Shown: one piece after another, positions 10,882 to 21,563 of the stretch
Layout of the letters: the number at the start of each line of letters is the position of its first letter
Position numbering within the stretch: position 1 is the stretch's first letter
Position numbers and translations under genes: made by a program
DNA from: Auriscalpium vulgare
Lineage: Eukaryota > Basidiomycota > Agaricomycetes > Russulales > Auriscalpiaceae
Direction of reading: 5' to 3'
Assembly: GCA_019915015.1 (NCBI GenBank)
Contig: JAHBBC010000015.1
Span: forward strand, 1,426,001-1,490,000
DNA: 64,000 nt
Notes under the pieces: model-generated
Told to the model about the DNA's origin: nothing
The model's database searches: none
The model's input: only the letters and a program-made list of their open reading frames with translations

Positions 10882-11949
10882 ATGTATCCTCGCGTTGTAC
10901 GTCTACGTTCTCAATTTTTATCCCTCGATTTACCGACCGTGTCCCCAGGACCCCTTTGACCCCGTCATCCGTCCCTCAGCCCAAGTCGCTCTGCGGCTCA
11001 GCGTTACCTCCATCCTCCCTGGATCCAAGGCCCAGCGAAACGAACACGCCTTTGACCTCGATATTGACGAGGCGGACGGCTACGTGATCTCCGCGGTTGG
11101 CGACCGCACCACCAAGAACCCGTACTACATCCCTGGCCCGCCATCTCCAGTCGTCTTCGAGCGCTACAACCGCCTGCGCCTCAAGGCCAAGCGTCCGCCC
11201 ACCGCGCGCAAGGTGTCTGACGGCGCTCTCAACCCCCAGCTCGGATGCATCAGCCCCACCGTGCGTATCTCATGTACCCCCGTCTCGCGCAGAAATTAAC
11301 CGCTTCGCTGCAGTGCTCCGGCTTCCGCTTCCCCGACGCGAGTGATATCTCGCCGACGTCGCCCAACACCGCGCGCGCACGCTTTGAGGAGTTCTTGCAG
11401 AGCATGAGGGCTCGCACGGCGAAGTTCGCTGACGCCGCCCGCCCGACGCCTATCAAGGCGGCCTCACAGCCACCAGAGTCGCCCAGGACCCCCACCCCCG
11501 CGCACAAGCCCGCACTGCCCCTGCGCCGTCCAACCGCGGCGCCTGTGTCGTCGCCTCTCGGGGCACCTCCCAGCTCTCCCGCGACACCCACCCGCCTCCC
11601 AGCTTCCCCTGCGACACCCTCCACCCCCAGACCCGCATCCGCCCTCCCCGCCAAGTCCACGCCGCGCCTCATCACCTCCTCCTCCAACATCATCTTCACG
11701 CCGACGCAGGTCATCATCTCGCCCTCGACGCCGCGCGCGCTCACCCGGCCCGCGCTGCGTGTCATCACCGACAGCGTCGTGCAGGCCATCGCGGACGCCT
11801 CGCCTGTGTCGTCCGCGAGCCCGTCGCCCCGCACGCCGAACTCCCCTGCGCGCAAGGAGGCACCGTTCCGCCCGTCGGGCAGGCTGCCGAAGCGCTCGCC
11901 GATCCCCATCTGGCCGGAGGAGTACTACTCGCATTCGGTTGCTGTTTGA
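10882..11949 (+). CDS. Pro/Ser-rich protein of unknown function
   Basis: Three exons (10882-10896, 10949-11260, 11314-11949) encode 320 residues. A five-codon first exon (MYPRV) is joined through a GTACGT donor. Residues 6-110 look ordered (DPFDPVIRPSAQVALRLSV, HAFDLDIDEADGYVIS, PSPVVFERYNRLRLKAKRPP). The C-terminal half is disordered with many S/T-P sites (PRTPTPAHKP, PATPTRLPASPATPS) and ends in KRSPIPIWPEEYYSHSVAV. I do not recognise the family. The dense S/T-P sites suggest phosphorylation by proline-directed kinases. It diverges from the Sld7-like gene. Confidence 0.75.
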
Positions 11950-12635
11950 TGAGAGAGCAGCAAATATATTTATCGAGCTATGTATGGCGAAGTGTATTGT
12001 AAGGTTTGTATACGAAGTTCTGTAGTGTGTTCGATGCGGAGTCGTGGTAGTCAAGGAATTCATTTTTCGGTTTCTGTCTCCGTTGTCCCCGCGCCGCGCC
12101 TTTGTCCAAAAGCGCCAGGGCGCACCATTGACCGCTAAATCCGACGTCCAGTATTGTTGATTGAGAACCTTGTGTTGAAAGCTTCGGGGCTTCTTCACGG
12201 ATAATGGACCGAAAAGTCCGATCAACGTTGAGATCAAACGCGCTCGCGAGCGCATAAATAACTGAGTTCGTGAACAAGCAAATCGTGACGAAACCATGTT
12301 TTGTATGCATGATAATTAGCAAGCAACCAAGCAACAGGCGCATATAAAGACGACGAGCATCACGGAAGACCACAACGTACAAGATTAAAACGCAGCCAAA
12401 GAAATGACGACCAAGAACGAACGGAACACGATGATTTCAAAACACGAAACGTAGTCCGTACAATATTAATGTGGATGATGGATGAGGACTGGTCATACTG
12501 CCGGCGGGCAGACTACAGACATGTGCTGTGATAATGGTTATGGAAGGCGTATGCATGAGTGGAATGATCAAAAGCGATGTACTGTGTGTATGTATATGTA
12601 TGTATGTATGATGCGGAGTGGGAAGGGGTTGCGGC
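11950..12635. other. Intergenic, convergent 3' ends
   Basis: Two genes converge here. It holds AT-rich 3' untranslated-type sequence and a TGTATG-repeat run near 12585-12610. No gene is supported. Confidence 0.5.
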
Positions 12636-14483
12636 TCACCACCCCGCGTGCCGGATACCCGTAGCGCCTGTGATGGGTCCCGCAGTGTACTGCGGCCGGG
12701 GGGGACCACCGCCATAAGCAGGCATGTACGGGTACGCGGGTCCGTGGAACCCGTAACCAACGGGACCGCCGGGGGGCGGCAGCGGCGCAGGGTATGCCAC
12801 AGCGACGAAGCCAGGCGGGGCTGGGTAGGGGGGGACGCGGTAGCCCGAGAACGCGGGGGGCTGGTACGCGCCTGGCTGGGGCTGGGGCTGGGGCTGCGAC
12901 TGAGGCGTCGCATGGGCGGGCGGTGGCGGGAAGGTGAAGACGCCGACGCTGGCGGGTGGGTACAGCGACGCGAGGCTCTGCGACGCGCGGTGCTGGCGCG
13001 GGGGCGCGGACGCGGACGTGTCAATCCAGCCTTCCGTGGCGGACGCGCGGCGGTTGTGCGACTGCTGAGACTGCTGTTGCGGCTTCGGCTTCGCCGGCGC
13101 GCTCTTTTTCTTGGTGGACGGGCCTGAGCGGAGCGAGGCGCCAATGAGCGAGCTGTCTTCAGAGTCGGAGTCTTCGGCGGGGTTGATAAACGGGTCGCTG
13201 ATGCGCCGCGCGCCATCCTTGGCCTCAGCCGCGTCAGCCGTCATGCGAATCCACCCGTCCTGGCCAACTTGGAACATGCGCTTCACGGATTGGGCGACGT
13301 CTTCCCGAGACGGGCGCGTCGGTGACGCGGACGGCGGCGCGTCCTCGGGGGCATCGGCCTCGGGGACGGGAGCGGTTTTCGGGCGGGCGCCGCGCAGGCG
13401 GTCGATGATCTCACGTGTGCGTGAGTGCGGCTTGCGCACGCGCGCAGAGGCGTCCACGAGGAAGGACGGCATGAGGGCAGCCTCCTCCGAAGATTCGCCC
13501 ATAGGGACAAAGAAGCCTTCTTGGTCCTTGCGTAGGTCGACATTCGGCGGGAGCGAGCTGGAGCGGGTGTGCGAGGATGATTCGGACTGGAGCTCGTCCG
13601 AGGTCGGCGGGGACAAAGAGGCTGAGGATGGGGAAGACGGGACGCGGGGAATGTGCAACTTCGGAAGCTTGCCTATACGTAAGAAAAAGTCAGCATGGAC
13701 GTCGAGAGTCGTACGATGCAGGGACACACCATCTGCCTGATCATCGACTGCACTATTCGAGGGCTTTGGCGTCCGCGGCGCAGGCTCTGACTCGACGGAG
13801 TGCTCAGAGTCGGTGAGGTCGATGATCTCCAGGGACTTGGGGCGTTTCCTCCGCGATGAAGGCTTTGGGTTGAGGTCGAGGTCGAGGATCGCCGGGAGGT
13901 TGTCGATGTCGAGTGGCGGGCCGGTGGCTGCGGCGCGGAAGACCTCGGGATCGAGACGAGCTACGATGCCGCCAAGGAGTGCATCGACCTGCCCACTCCA
14001 ATCTTCGCGAGGAAGTGTCGACGGGGGCAGGTCGCTGTGGAGGAGGTGCACGCGGCGTGCGAGAGTGGCGAAGTCGGGGAGGTCATCCTCCGTCGTGGAG
14101 ATTGCGACGGACCTCTCAAACTGCCGAATGACCTCCAATGCTATCCGCACGCCCACCAATTCCTCGTTCAACTCCAGATCCACCCCATCCTTCCCTCCGC
14201 CCGCTTTTGTCGCATCGCACGGGCACAGCCTATCCCTGACCTCCTGGCACTCCCCGCAGCACTCCTTCCATTCCGGCCGCGCGTCCAAAAGTCGAAGCAA
14301 CGTGTCGTGGTAGTGTGGGACAGCAGTGCGCTGTGTAACTCGGGAAGATCGCAGGGGCTTGGAGGGGCGTTCCGCGTCGGAGTAGGTCCACGACAGCGAG
14401 CTGGTGCTGAGGGGGGTTCGCCACCAATCGTCCGCAAGGATCTCCCACTCCGCATCGTCGACTAGGAGAGAGCGTTCCGGCAT
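12636..14483 (-). CDS. Disordered protein with SUMO-interacting motif
   Basis: The frame is open from 14483 (MPERSLLVDDAEWEILADD) to the stop at 12636. A 57-base intron (13673-13729, GTGTGT...TATAG) is likely; it is in frame, so its use cannot be proved from the frame, but its content is intron-like. The spliced product has 596 residues. Residues 211-216 (RRKRPK) are a basic NLS-like patch. Residues about 219-227 (EIIDLTDSE) form a textbook SUMO-interacting motif with an acidic/Ser flank. A Cys cluster (ECCGECQ...LCPCD) lies at 75-90. The last 120 residues are Pro/Gly/Tyr-rich (PYPAPPGFVAVAYPAPLP). A nuclear scaffold or regulator is my inference; the family is not recognised. Confidence 0.75.
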   Translation of the reverse strand: MPERSLLVDDAEWEILADDWWRTPLSTSSLSWTYSDAERPSKPLRSSRVTQRTAVPHYHDTLLRLLDARPEWKECCGECQEVRDRLCPCDATKAGGGKDGVDLELNEELVGVRIALEVIRQFERSVAISTTEDDLPDFATLARRVHLLHSDLPPSTLPREDWSGQVDALLGGIVARLDPEVFRAAATGPPLDIDNLPAILDLDLNPKPSSRRKRPKSLEIIDLTDSEHSVESEPAPRTPKPSNSAVDDQADGVSLHRTTLDVHADFFLRIGKLPKLHIPRVPSSPSSASLSPPTSDELQSESSSHTRSSSLPPNVDLRKDQEGFFVPMGESSEEAALMPSFLVDASARVRKPHSRTREIIDRLRGARPKTAPVPEADAPEDAPPSASPTRPSREDVAQSVKRMFQVGQDGWIRMTADAAEAKDGARRISDPFINPAEDSDSEDSSLIGASLRSGPSTKKKSAPAKPKPQQQSQQSHNRRASATEGWIDTSASAPPRQHRASQSLASLYPPASVGVFTFPPPPAHATPQSQPQPQPQPGAYQPPAFSGYRVPPYPAPPGFVAVAYPAPLPPPGGPVGYGFHGPAYPYMPAYGGGPPRPQYTAGPITGATGIRHAGW

Positions 14484-15038
14484 CAGATGAAAGTGGGACC
14501 TGGGAACGGAGGAGTCGCGCAGGGGGTTATATAAAGAGATAAAGGAAGAGCAAAGCGAGCGGCGTGCGTACAGGTGTGGATCATGAATGCGCCAGGTGGC
14601 CAAGGCGCACGGTCGCAAGCCGACAAAGGAAGATAGACCTCGCAGCTTGGTCGCCGTCTAATCGAGCATGTGTCGGGGGCGCTGCTACAGACTACACGTT
14701 GTCACAAAGGTGGTGACTGTCGGAATTGGGCGCGCTACGCTTGGCCACCGCACCAAAGCCTTTCCCACGCTAATCATCCAGTGCGGCCCTCCGCAACGGC
14801 CGACAGCTTCAATATTGCGTTGAGCGGCGAATTTCCAAACGTCTATCGGGTCGGCAACATCACGTTGGAAGCGACACTGGGAGCAGCGGGCGCACGTTCA
14901 AAGGGAAAAAAAAAGGTGACAGTGCAAATGCAATCGTGAACAAGTACTGTAACCAAGATAACGTGAATGACTACTAGTACATCCCAGCTCGAAACTCCAT
15001 GAACACAGTATTGTCCCAATGGACCAGGCTTCAACGCT
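14484..15038. other. Intergenic; TATA for the minus-strand gene
   Basis: Read on the minus strand, TTTATATAAC (14525-14534) lies about 45 bases upstream of the ATG at 14483 and is a plausible TATA element. The remainder is the 3' flank of the gene ending at 15039. A 42-codon plus-strand frame near 14800 is not supported. Confidence 0.45.
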
Positions 15039-15943
15039 TCAAGCGTCATCGACATAGACCTCAATTTCCTTCTCCACCAAGATCTGTACCTCGCTGATGC
15101 CAATGGTCGGATCCTGCTCAGGCAGCCACATCGCGTACGGCAGGTTCAACAGATCGGTGTTCGCAGGAGGCGACTGCGGGCGGTAACACGGGCTGCCAGG
15201 ACGAGAGAGCGTGCGGTCGTCGGCGGCGTCTAGGAATGGGCTCGTGGACCGCTCGGTGGCGCCCATGAATTCGAACGGACTGGGCGCGCGGGAGATGAGC
15301 GACAGCAGGCGCGCGGACGAGCTCCTTAAGCCGATAGCAACGGGTTCAGGGCTACTCGGGCTGCTCGGGCGCGTGAAAGGGTTGATCGACTCGAAGGAGC
15401 GGGCAAGGGGCTCGAAGAAGGATGGGCGCGCGTCCATAAATTCGCCTTCAGGGGATGGGGGACGCGTGAAGGGGTTGATATCATCCACGTCGTCGTCTTC
15501 GAGCGATCGATCGACCTCCTCGGCAGAGGGGAACCTCCAGTCCGACATCGGACCGGGTGTGAGGTCGGAGTCGTCCCAATGGACGGGGTTTCCAGGAAGG
15601 GTAGGGCTGCGGCGCCTCGAGGGCACAAGCTCCTCCGATGACTCCGAGGCGGAAGACGCCTCAGAAGCCGGGCGGGAGCGGGGAATGGCGAGGGGGACGA
15701 GCTTCATCATCAGGCGTGCGGCGCGCAAAATGGGCGACTTGGGCTGGGACGAGCCGTACATGGGGGTGGGCGGTGGCACGGAGAGTGCATCCTCCATGCT
15801 CCAAAAGGGTGAGATGTCGTCCACGTCGACGATCGACTAAGAGCAAGGAGTCAGCAAGCAACAGCAGGACATGGCACACAAAAGCTTACAGGACGACGCT
15901 GCGAAAGGTCATAGCGCTGAGAATCCATTGCTTCGACAGACAT
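15039..15943 (-). CDS. Disordered acidic protein with two NPF motifs
   Basis: Two exons (15943-15890 and 15836-15039, intron GTAAGC...TTAG) encode 283 residues starting MSVEAMDSQRYDL. The protein is Ser/Pro/acid-rich throughout. A short segment is repeated: DINPFTRPPSPEG and SINPFTRPSSPSS, each containing Asn-Pro-Phe, the ligand of EH-domain endocytic proteins. The C-terminus is hydrophobic/acidic (ISEVQILVEKEIEVYVDDA). No fold is recognised. Role in endocytic adaptor binding is only a hypothesis. A TATATA run at 16038-16043 lies about 95 bases upstream of the start on this strand. Confidence 0.7.
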
Positions 15944-16823
15944 GTTGTGGTTGGGAGGCGGGAAGGTGAATTTGTTAAACGTTTGTGCTAGGATGGGAAG
16001 ATCGCGGTGATGGGTCTATCCTGGAGAAATGGAGGGCATATATAGTCCCTCATATTTCCGGCCACACAGCGGACGGCCACACGAGGAACCATAGCGTGTC
16101 GGCTAAAGATGTGAGAAGCGTTTGGAACAAAGTGTGGGACACCGACGCCATTGTTCTTGTGCGGTGGAGTGGCGAGCGCGCCGACGTCCGAAACACGTTG
16201 TGAGCCAAGCTCGCCGCCTCCCGCTCCTGCCCGAAGATAGAAAGTCATTCCAGTCGAATGGTGTCGAGACAAAGCTGTACAAGTGGCACTGAGTCGGGGC
16301 GCCAGATGTGCATGCTGTCCAGCCTTCCAGGTAGTGATACAGGAAGCTTTGAACTCCTGAGCCATCTCATTTCGCTTGCGATGATGAAGGCGGCGGATAA
16401 CCAGCGGCACGTTACATAGTAGCGACGGGACAAGAGCTGAGACCAGAATTCGCTGTATTTTGCCGCTTAGGAACGTTACTGCTCTTGTGTCCAAGCTGGT
16501 AAGATTCAAAGCGTGCGATATGAAAAGCAAGAGAAAGCATCGTAGATGGCCTGAGGGCAAAATGGGCCATATTGCGAGGCGCAGTGATTCGGAAGTGGTA
16601 GGTTCATTGTTCAAGAAGCAAAAGTGTTGGTGATGACAGGCGCCCATGTCAGTGCGGTTTCTTCCTGCCGCCACATCCAATCCACCGTATGCTCCGCTGG
16701 CATATCCATCTCCGAACAACTTTGTGACCAATTTCGACGCAGCTGCGGGACTTCACTCACATTGACCGTTGACCACTGGCACCGAAACTCGCATACGCCT
16801 GCAATAATATTCGCGCATACAGT
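15944..16823. other. Long intergenic region
   Basis: The gap contains a minus-strand open frame of 247 codons (15988-16731). It has no motif, no consistent splice sites and ordinary non-coding composition, so I do not call it. The region should contain the divergent promoters of the genes at 15943 (minus) and 16824 (plus). Confidence 0.45.
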
Positions 16824-17419
16824 ATGTCTCGCCTGCCGCCCGACCTCACCAGTCTGTACCGGCTGGTCTTCCGCGCGTCTTCCGCATCGGTTATGCACCA
16901 CCATGCTGGCAGGCGATATCTTCGCTCCTTGTGGCGGCCGGTGTTCCGCGAGGCCATTGTTGTAACGCGCAAGCTGGAGGACAACAAGCTCGCGCAGGCG
17001 GACCGCGAGCAACATGTGGAGTGGCTGGGCAGATGGAACAGTAACAGTGAGCACACCTCTCTCCCATCCACGATTACCCCAAATGACCGCATGTAGTGGA
17101 CAGAACGCTGGAATTCCTGTCTACGTCCGCACGATCGCGTGGCCTCCCCAGCCGGGTGACACGCAATCTCTCCTTCCTGCACTACGGATACCGACAGTGG
17201 CAGAAAGAGAAGCTCTACGGCACAAAGCTCAAATGGGATCCAAATCCTGCCAAGCACAGTGGCGCAGCCACGGCCGTGCCCAGGGCAAAGCGAGGCTCCG
17301 GGAAGGACTCCGAGTTTGAACGCCAGGCCTGGGGTGCGCTGGAGGAAGCCGTGCGGATGGCGGAGGGCAAGAGCGGGATGTCCTTAGGCAGAATCGAATT
17401 CCTCAGGCGGCGGGCCTAG
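16824..17419 (+). CDS. Small basic LYR-like protein, unknown
   Basis: Two exons (16824-17046, 17097-17419) encode 181 residues. The N-terminus reads SLYRLVFRASSASV, then RRYLRSLWRPVFREA, resembling the LYR-motif helical bundle of small mitochondrial assembly factors (LYR at residues 11-13, later Arg and Phe at suitable spacing). A charged helix follows (KLEDNKLAQADREQHVEWLGRW), then a basic C-terminal half ending in GRIEFLRRRA. No signal peptide or membrane segment is evident. I suggest a mitochondrial protein with low certainty; the reading frame itself is well supported by the in-phase 50-base intron. Confidence 0.65.
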
Positions 17420-17804
17420 GTGCCTACGTTCTTCATTGTTATCCTCTTCGCCGTTGCTCACACGTTCGATGGTCATCTGTTGCGTTTGCCCCCTCGAGAA
17501 CCCACCCAATGCTGCTTCATTCGTTCACCCAACCCTGCACTATGGCTGTGGCTTGTGGCGAAATCATGTCCGCGACAGTTTCCACACGGACAATGGGCTC
17601 AACGAAGTATGCCACCAATCACCAGCCAAGCATGGCCGTCGCATGTTTGTGGCCGTCTTTGACCAGTTGCATAAATGTCCCGGTCTCGTCCCTTTCGAGC
17701 ACACATTCCTCTCGCCGCTGTCTTTCTCGGTTGATTGCACGGTTATACTTTCTTCGTTAACAGCCCTCTCATTGGCCATCCTTCACTCCTCCATCGACGT
17801 CGCC

Positions 17805-19014
17805 ATGCCTTACCGGACCCCCGAGACGCCCGTATTCCATCGCGACAGCGTACTCTCTCTTCCACGCACCGTCAGCAACCCCAGCTCCTGGTACGACGGG
17901 CCGCCCTCCTCCGGCAGCACTCTCGCCTTTCACGTGAACGAAGGCGATATCCAGCCGAGAGGCGACGCAGCACTGTCTGAGACCACGTCCACCCCTGCAG
18001 TGCCGGCGCAGCAGGAGGACCGGTCCGTACCCGCATTCTTTCCCCCGGGCTACTTCGCGCCCCGGCGCCTGGAGAAGATGCTCCGCTCCGAGTTCCTCAC
18101 TCCAGATCACACCGACTTTCCGCTACTCTATGATAACCTGAACATACGCGACGACATGGTTGTGGACGACCCGTGGCGCGCCATGGAGAGCGAGTTCAAG
18201 TCGACTTTGCTGTCGGGAGGGGATGCGAAGGTGGTTACGCCAGCGGCCGTCGATGCTGCAGCGCCCGCCGCCTCAGTTAGTGTCCCCGCGGTGAAGATCA
18301 CTCCCCCAGCGAAAGTCGTGGCTCCCAAGCAGGCAGCGCTTCTGCCGAAGGCCGTGCCTCTTGCCGAGGTCCACAACATCATCGAGAGGACATCGGGAAA
18401 GACGAAGAATGGGGGGCTGAGCCATGACGGGCCGGTCAACGTGGATCTTGAGATCGCGGTGGAGGTAGAGATGGACAACGGGTGGATTGCGGTGCCTCCG
18501 GTTCGATATCATGAATTCCCTGCCCACCCAGTGTCGCTTCCACGCTGTGCCTCTGCGCAGTGGGCAGAAGTCCCACTGTCCCCTCATTCCCCCATCAAGC
18601 TCATCAACCTCCAGACCGCGCAGCAGCGCTTCGCGCATGCGGACTGTTTGGACCTCCTTCCGCATAGCGCGCCGTCATCTGCTTCGTCCTCGCGCACAGA
18701 CATATCTGTGCGTACACATTCATACCCTCTCGGCGCTGCTCAAGTGTGCTGACAGCTTGTCCTCGCCACAGCTTCCCACCCCGCCTTATCCGCCTGTCCT
18801 ACTCTCCCCATTGATCAGCCTCTCTGAGGCAAGCAAGCGCTTCAATCAGCCCCACCCGCGCGATCTCTCCCCACCTCGCCGTCAGGCTGCCGTTAGCGTC
18901 CAGTCCACGCCCCGCAAGCGCAGCAAGAGTCGTGGTAGGACGCCGCGGGCTGCAGGAAAGCTAGATGTGACATCGCCGCGCCACGGAGCGGCGTTCGCGC
19001 GGGACGCGTTTTAG
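17805..19014 (+). CDS. Pro/Ser-rich protein of unknown function
   Basis: Two exons (17805-18707, 18772-19014; donor GTGCGT, acceptor CCACAG with GCTGAC branch site) encode 381 residues starting MPYRTPETPVFHRD. A block around FFPPGYFAPRRLEKMLRSEFLT and YDNLNIRDDMVVDDPWRAMESE appears ordered; an Ala/Val/Pro-rich linker follows. A second ordered block contains VNVDLEIAVEVEMDNGWIA. The C-terminus is basic (RKRSKSRGRTPRAAGK), suggesting nucleic acid binding or nuclear import. The family is not recognised. The frame upstream of 17805 is open but is probably 5' leader; the 385 bases from 17420 hold no other gene. Confidence 0.72.
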
Positions 19015-19905
19015 CCTCGTTGCGGCCTTGGTGTATCTGCAGTGGGGTGAGCTCACGCATCAAAAGTAAGTAATTTCTGGTATTGTTGCCCTTGTCAATC
19101 GCTGGTGCCGCGCGCCGCTGCATACATGTAGCAGTCGTTCCTTAAATCCATCATCCCATCTTCTATTATCAAATATCATTATCACCGACTTTCCTTTTCG
19201 TGTCTCGTATGCTCTCTTCTATCGGTGTTCCGAATGCAGAGTCGTCGGGGGAGTGCGATATTCCGTCTTCTACGACCTCACCGAAGGCATGTTCTCACGT
19301 GTTGTTTGCGCAGTCGACACGTTGTAAGTGCATTCACATTCCTCCATTCCATTACTCTCGCCCTTTCCACAGCTTGTCGCTCGTGTCCTGGGCTGATTCT
19401 CGCCCTGCTCCAGATGGAATGCCCATCGACGTCCTCGCCGCCAGCGTGACCTCCACGAGGCGCACTCTAAAGTTCTCGCAGCTTCTCGAAACGCCACGCT
19501 TCCGCCTTCTTGCCCTAGGCCCCTTGCTCGCACATCGTGTCTGCGGTGAGGTAACGGCGTTCATCTCTCAATATCTGTCGCTGCGCGATCGCTCCGGGAC
19601 TGTGGCACGACCCACGCGTGCACTGCGTATGGACTTTCTAGGGCTTTCACAGCTTCGATCCACGCACGAGGCATCCCCTTGAGAATGGCACAGGTCATCC
19701 GGTCATTGGGGCAAGCTCCTTGCCCAGAGGGGTGTCGCCCGCGCTATAAATGTCGCGATGGTGACTGCGCGACACGCACACAGTCTTGTTCCCCCCTCCC
19801 AGATCTTCATCCGCGAAAAGGTCTGTTTCTCTGTTCATTGCATGCAGTTGGTGTGGAACTGAACCGTCGCTTTGGAAGCCATCCCTTGACACCATAACGC
19901 CAATC
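19015..19905. other. Intergenic with a doubtful small ORF
   Basis: A plus-strand frame of 160 codons (19200-19682) is open but contains a plausible short intron (GTAAGT at 19324, CACAG near 19370) that would shift it to an early stop. No motif is recognised. The right part is the promoter of the BTB gene at 19906. Confidence 0.4.
19745..19751 (+). promoter_or_regulatory. TATA box
   Basis: TATAAAT in a GC-rich context lies 161 bases upstream of the ATG at 19906. Confidence 0.45.
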
Positions 19906-21229
19906 ATGCCTCCTTCAACGCCCGGACAGCTCGTCTCTTGCCCAGCGAACAGCATATGGCTCTGGGACGACGACGACGAGTTCCCTTCTACGCACCCGCG
20001 CAGCCCTTCAACCCCTATAGGCTCTGACTCCGACGCATCCAGCCGTTTCAGCAACCCGAGTCTAGCGAGCTCGAGCTCAATGCCTGCGTCGCCGAACTCA
20101 ATGTTCGGCAGCCTCACCCCACGCACGCCGACTGCTTTTCGCGTCCCAGCAGCGTCTGCGCCGCCGCCCTCAGAGCCGACACGGAGTTTCCCCAAGCACG
20201 AGAAGTTTTACTACGATGACGGGAGCGTCACCTTCCTGGTACGTTATTGTATTGACATCTGGTCGGCGTTGACTCTGACAAAGTCACTCAGGTTGAAGGC
20301 ACTCTGTACCGACCGCACCGGTCATGGTTGGTCAAACACTCCCCCGACTTCGGGGAACACCTGAAGAATGTCACTCCAGCGCCATTAAACATGGCGATCA
20401 TCTCGATGGCGAGCGTCAAAGCCACCGATTTCGACGCATTCCTCTCTGTCTTGTACCCGTCGTGAGTGTTGCACAATGCCCGGCCATCGTTCATCTGCTC
20501 ACCGTGAATATTGGTAGGGATTTGAACGGTCAGGAAATCGATGTCTTCACCGTCGACGGCTGGACATCAGTTCTGCACCTCGCTACGAAATGGCACTTCG
20601 CGTCAGCTCGAGCCCGTGCAATTCGCCACCTGCAGGATATCACGCAGCCATTCGAGCGCCTCGTGCTCGGGCGCACCTATGGTGTGGACGACTGGGTAGT
20701 GCCCGCGCTAGCAGCGGTGTGCATGCGATGGGCATCTCTTAACGTTGGCGAGATCGAGCTCCTGCTGCGGCTAGACCTCGCATGCATCGGCGCCGTTCGC
20801 GACTACATCCACAGGTCGCCTGTGCAGCCTAGCTCCCAGCGAGTCTCGGAGAAGGTCTGCGAGTGGCTGCAGATGCAATGCACCTTGGACCTTGACGGCC
20901 CAGGTTCAGAGGATTCCGGCTCAGAGAGCGGAGAGCTACCTGAAGCTGCGTCCGAAAACGTTGCACGGGTTGCATCAGAAGCCGCAGCGCTCCCCACCCC
21001 AGTGTCTCCTGAGGTCCGCATGCCTTCGTCAAGCGTAGCATCAAACAACCTGACTCTCAAGACAGACCTTGGTCTGGAGGGCTTGACGGGGCCTCTGTCC
21101 CCTGTCGAGGATACGGCTCCGATGAGCCCGAGGTCGAAGAATGCAAAGAAGAAGGCGGCAAAGAAGGCAGCGAAGGCGCAGGGAGAGAAATCGGCTGTGG
21201 ATGCTCCGTCACTCACTGTTATTACTTGA
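19906..21229 (+). CDS. BTB/POZ domain protein (copy 4)
   Basis: Three exons (19906-20238, 20292-20461, 20518-21229) encode 404 residues. The first 95 residues are a Ser/Pro-rich leader (WLWDDDDEFPSTHPRSP). The BTB core has HEKFYYDDGSVTFLVEGTLY, DFDAFLSVLYPS and WTSVLHLATKWHFASARARA, with introns at the two family positions. The tail is longer than in the other copies: an acidic Ser/Glu stretch, then a Lys/Ala-rich end (KKKAAKKAAKAQGEK) comparable to the basic tails of copies 1 and 5. It is the only plus-strand BTB copy and lies 12 kb from the duplicated pair, so it is an older family member. Confidence 0.85.
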
Positions 21230-21563
21230 TATCCGTTTACACGCTAGATACCCTGTACTGGTACATATGCCACACGTTAGAATGCGAGAGTGAGCATGAC
21301 GACACTTCCCTGCTCTAGCTTCACCCGTGAGAGATGGGAAAACATTTAAAGGACGGCGATACCGCGAGCCGTGATGGAATTGCACAAGTAGCCTGACCAT
21401 GGTTTGGAGTCGTGGTCGGCGGTGGGAGGGAGCAAGGAGGGAGGCAAGCCGCGACGCGCACTGCCAACTTGTTTAGTGAAGCGCCGACATCGGATTCGAC
21501 GTCGGCGGCCAACGCCCAACAGACGCCTTTCCATGGGCTCTTGACCCTTCTTCTGCGACGGCC
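21230..21563. other. Intergenic
   Basis: This 334-base stretch carries the 3' flank of the BTB gene and the promoter of ARP5. No coding signal is seen. Confidence 0.5.

Noticed and set aside
11250..11909. 219-codon minus-strand frame
   Set aside because: Antisense shadow of the Pro/Ser-rich gene at 10882-11949.
13111..13740. 209-codon plus-strand frame opposite the SIM protein
   Set aside because: Antisense shadow of a GC-rich coding sequence with strong codon bias; no family features.
15988..16731. 247-codon minus-strand open frame
   Set aside because: No motif, no splice consistency and no start context; lies in the divergent promoter space of two called genes.
19200..19682. 160-codon plus-strand frame as a gene
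   Set aside because: A likely intron inside it breaks the frame, and no family similarity was recognised.
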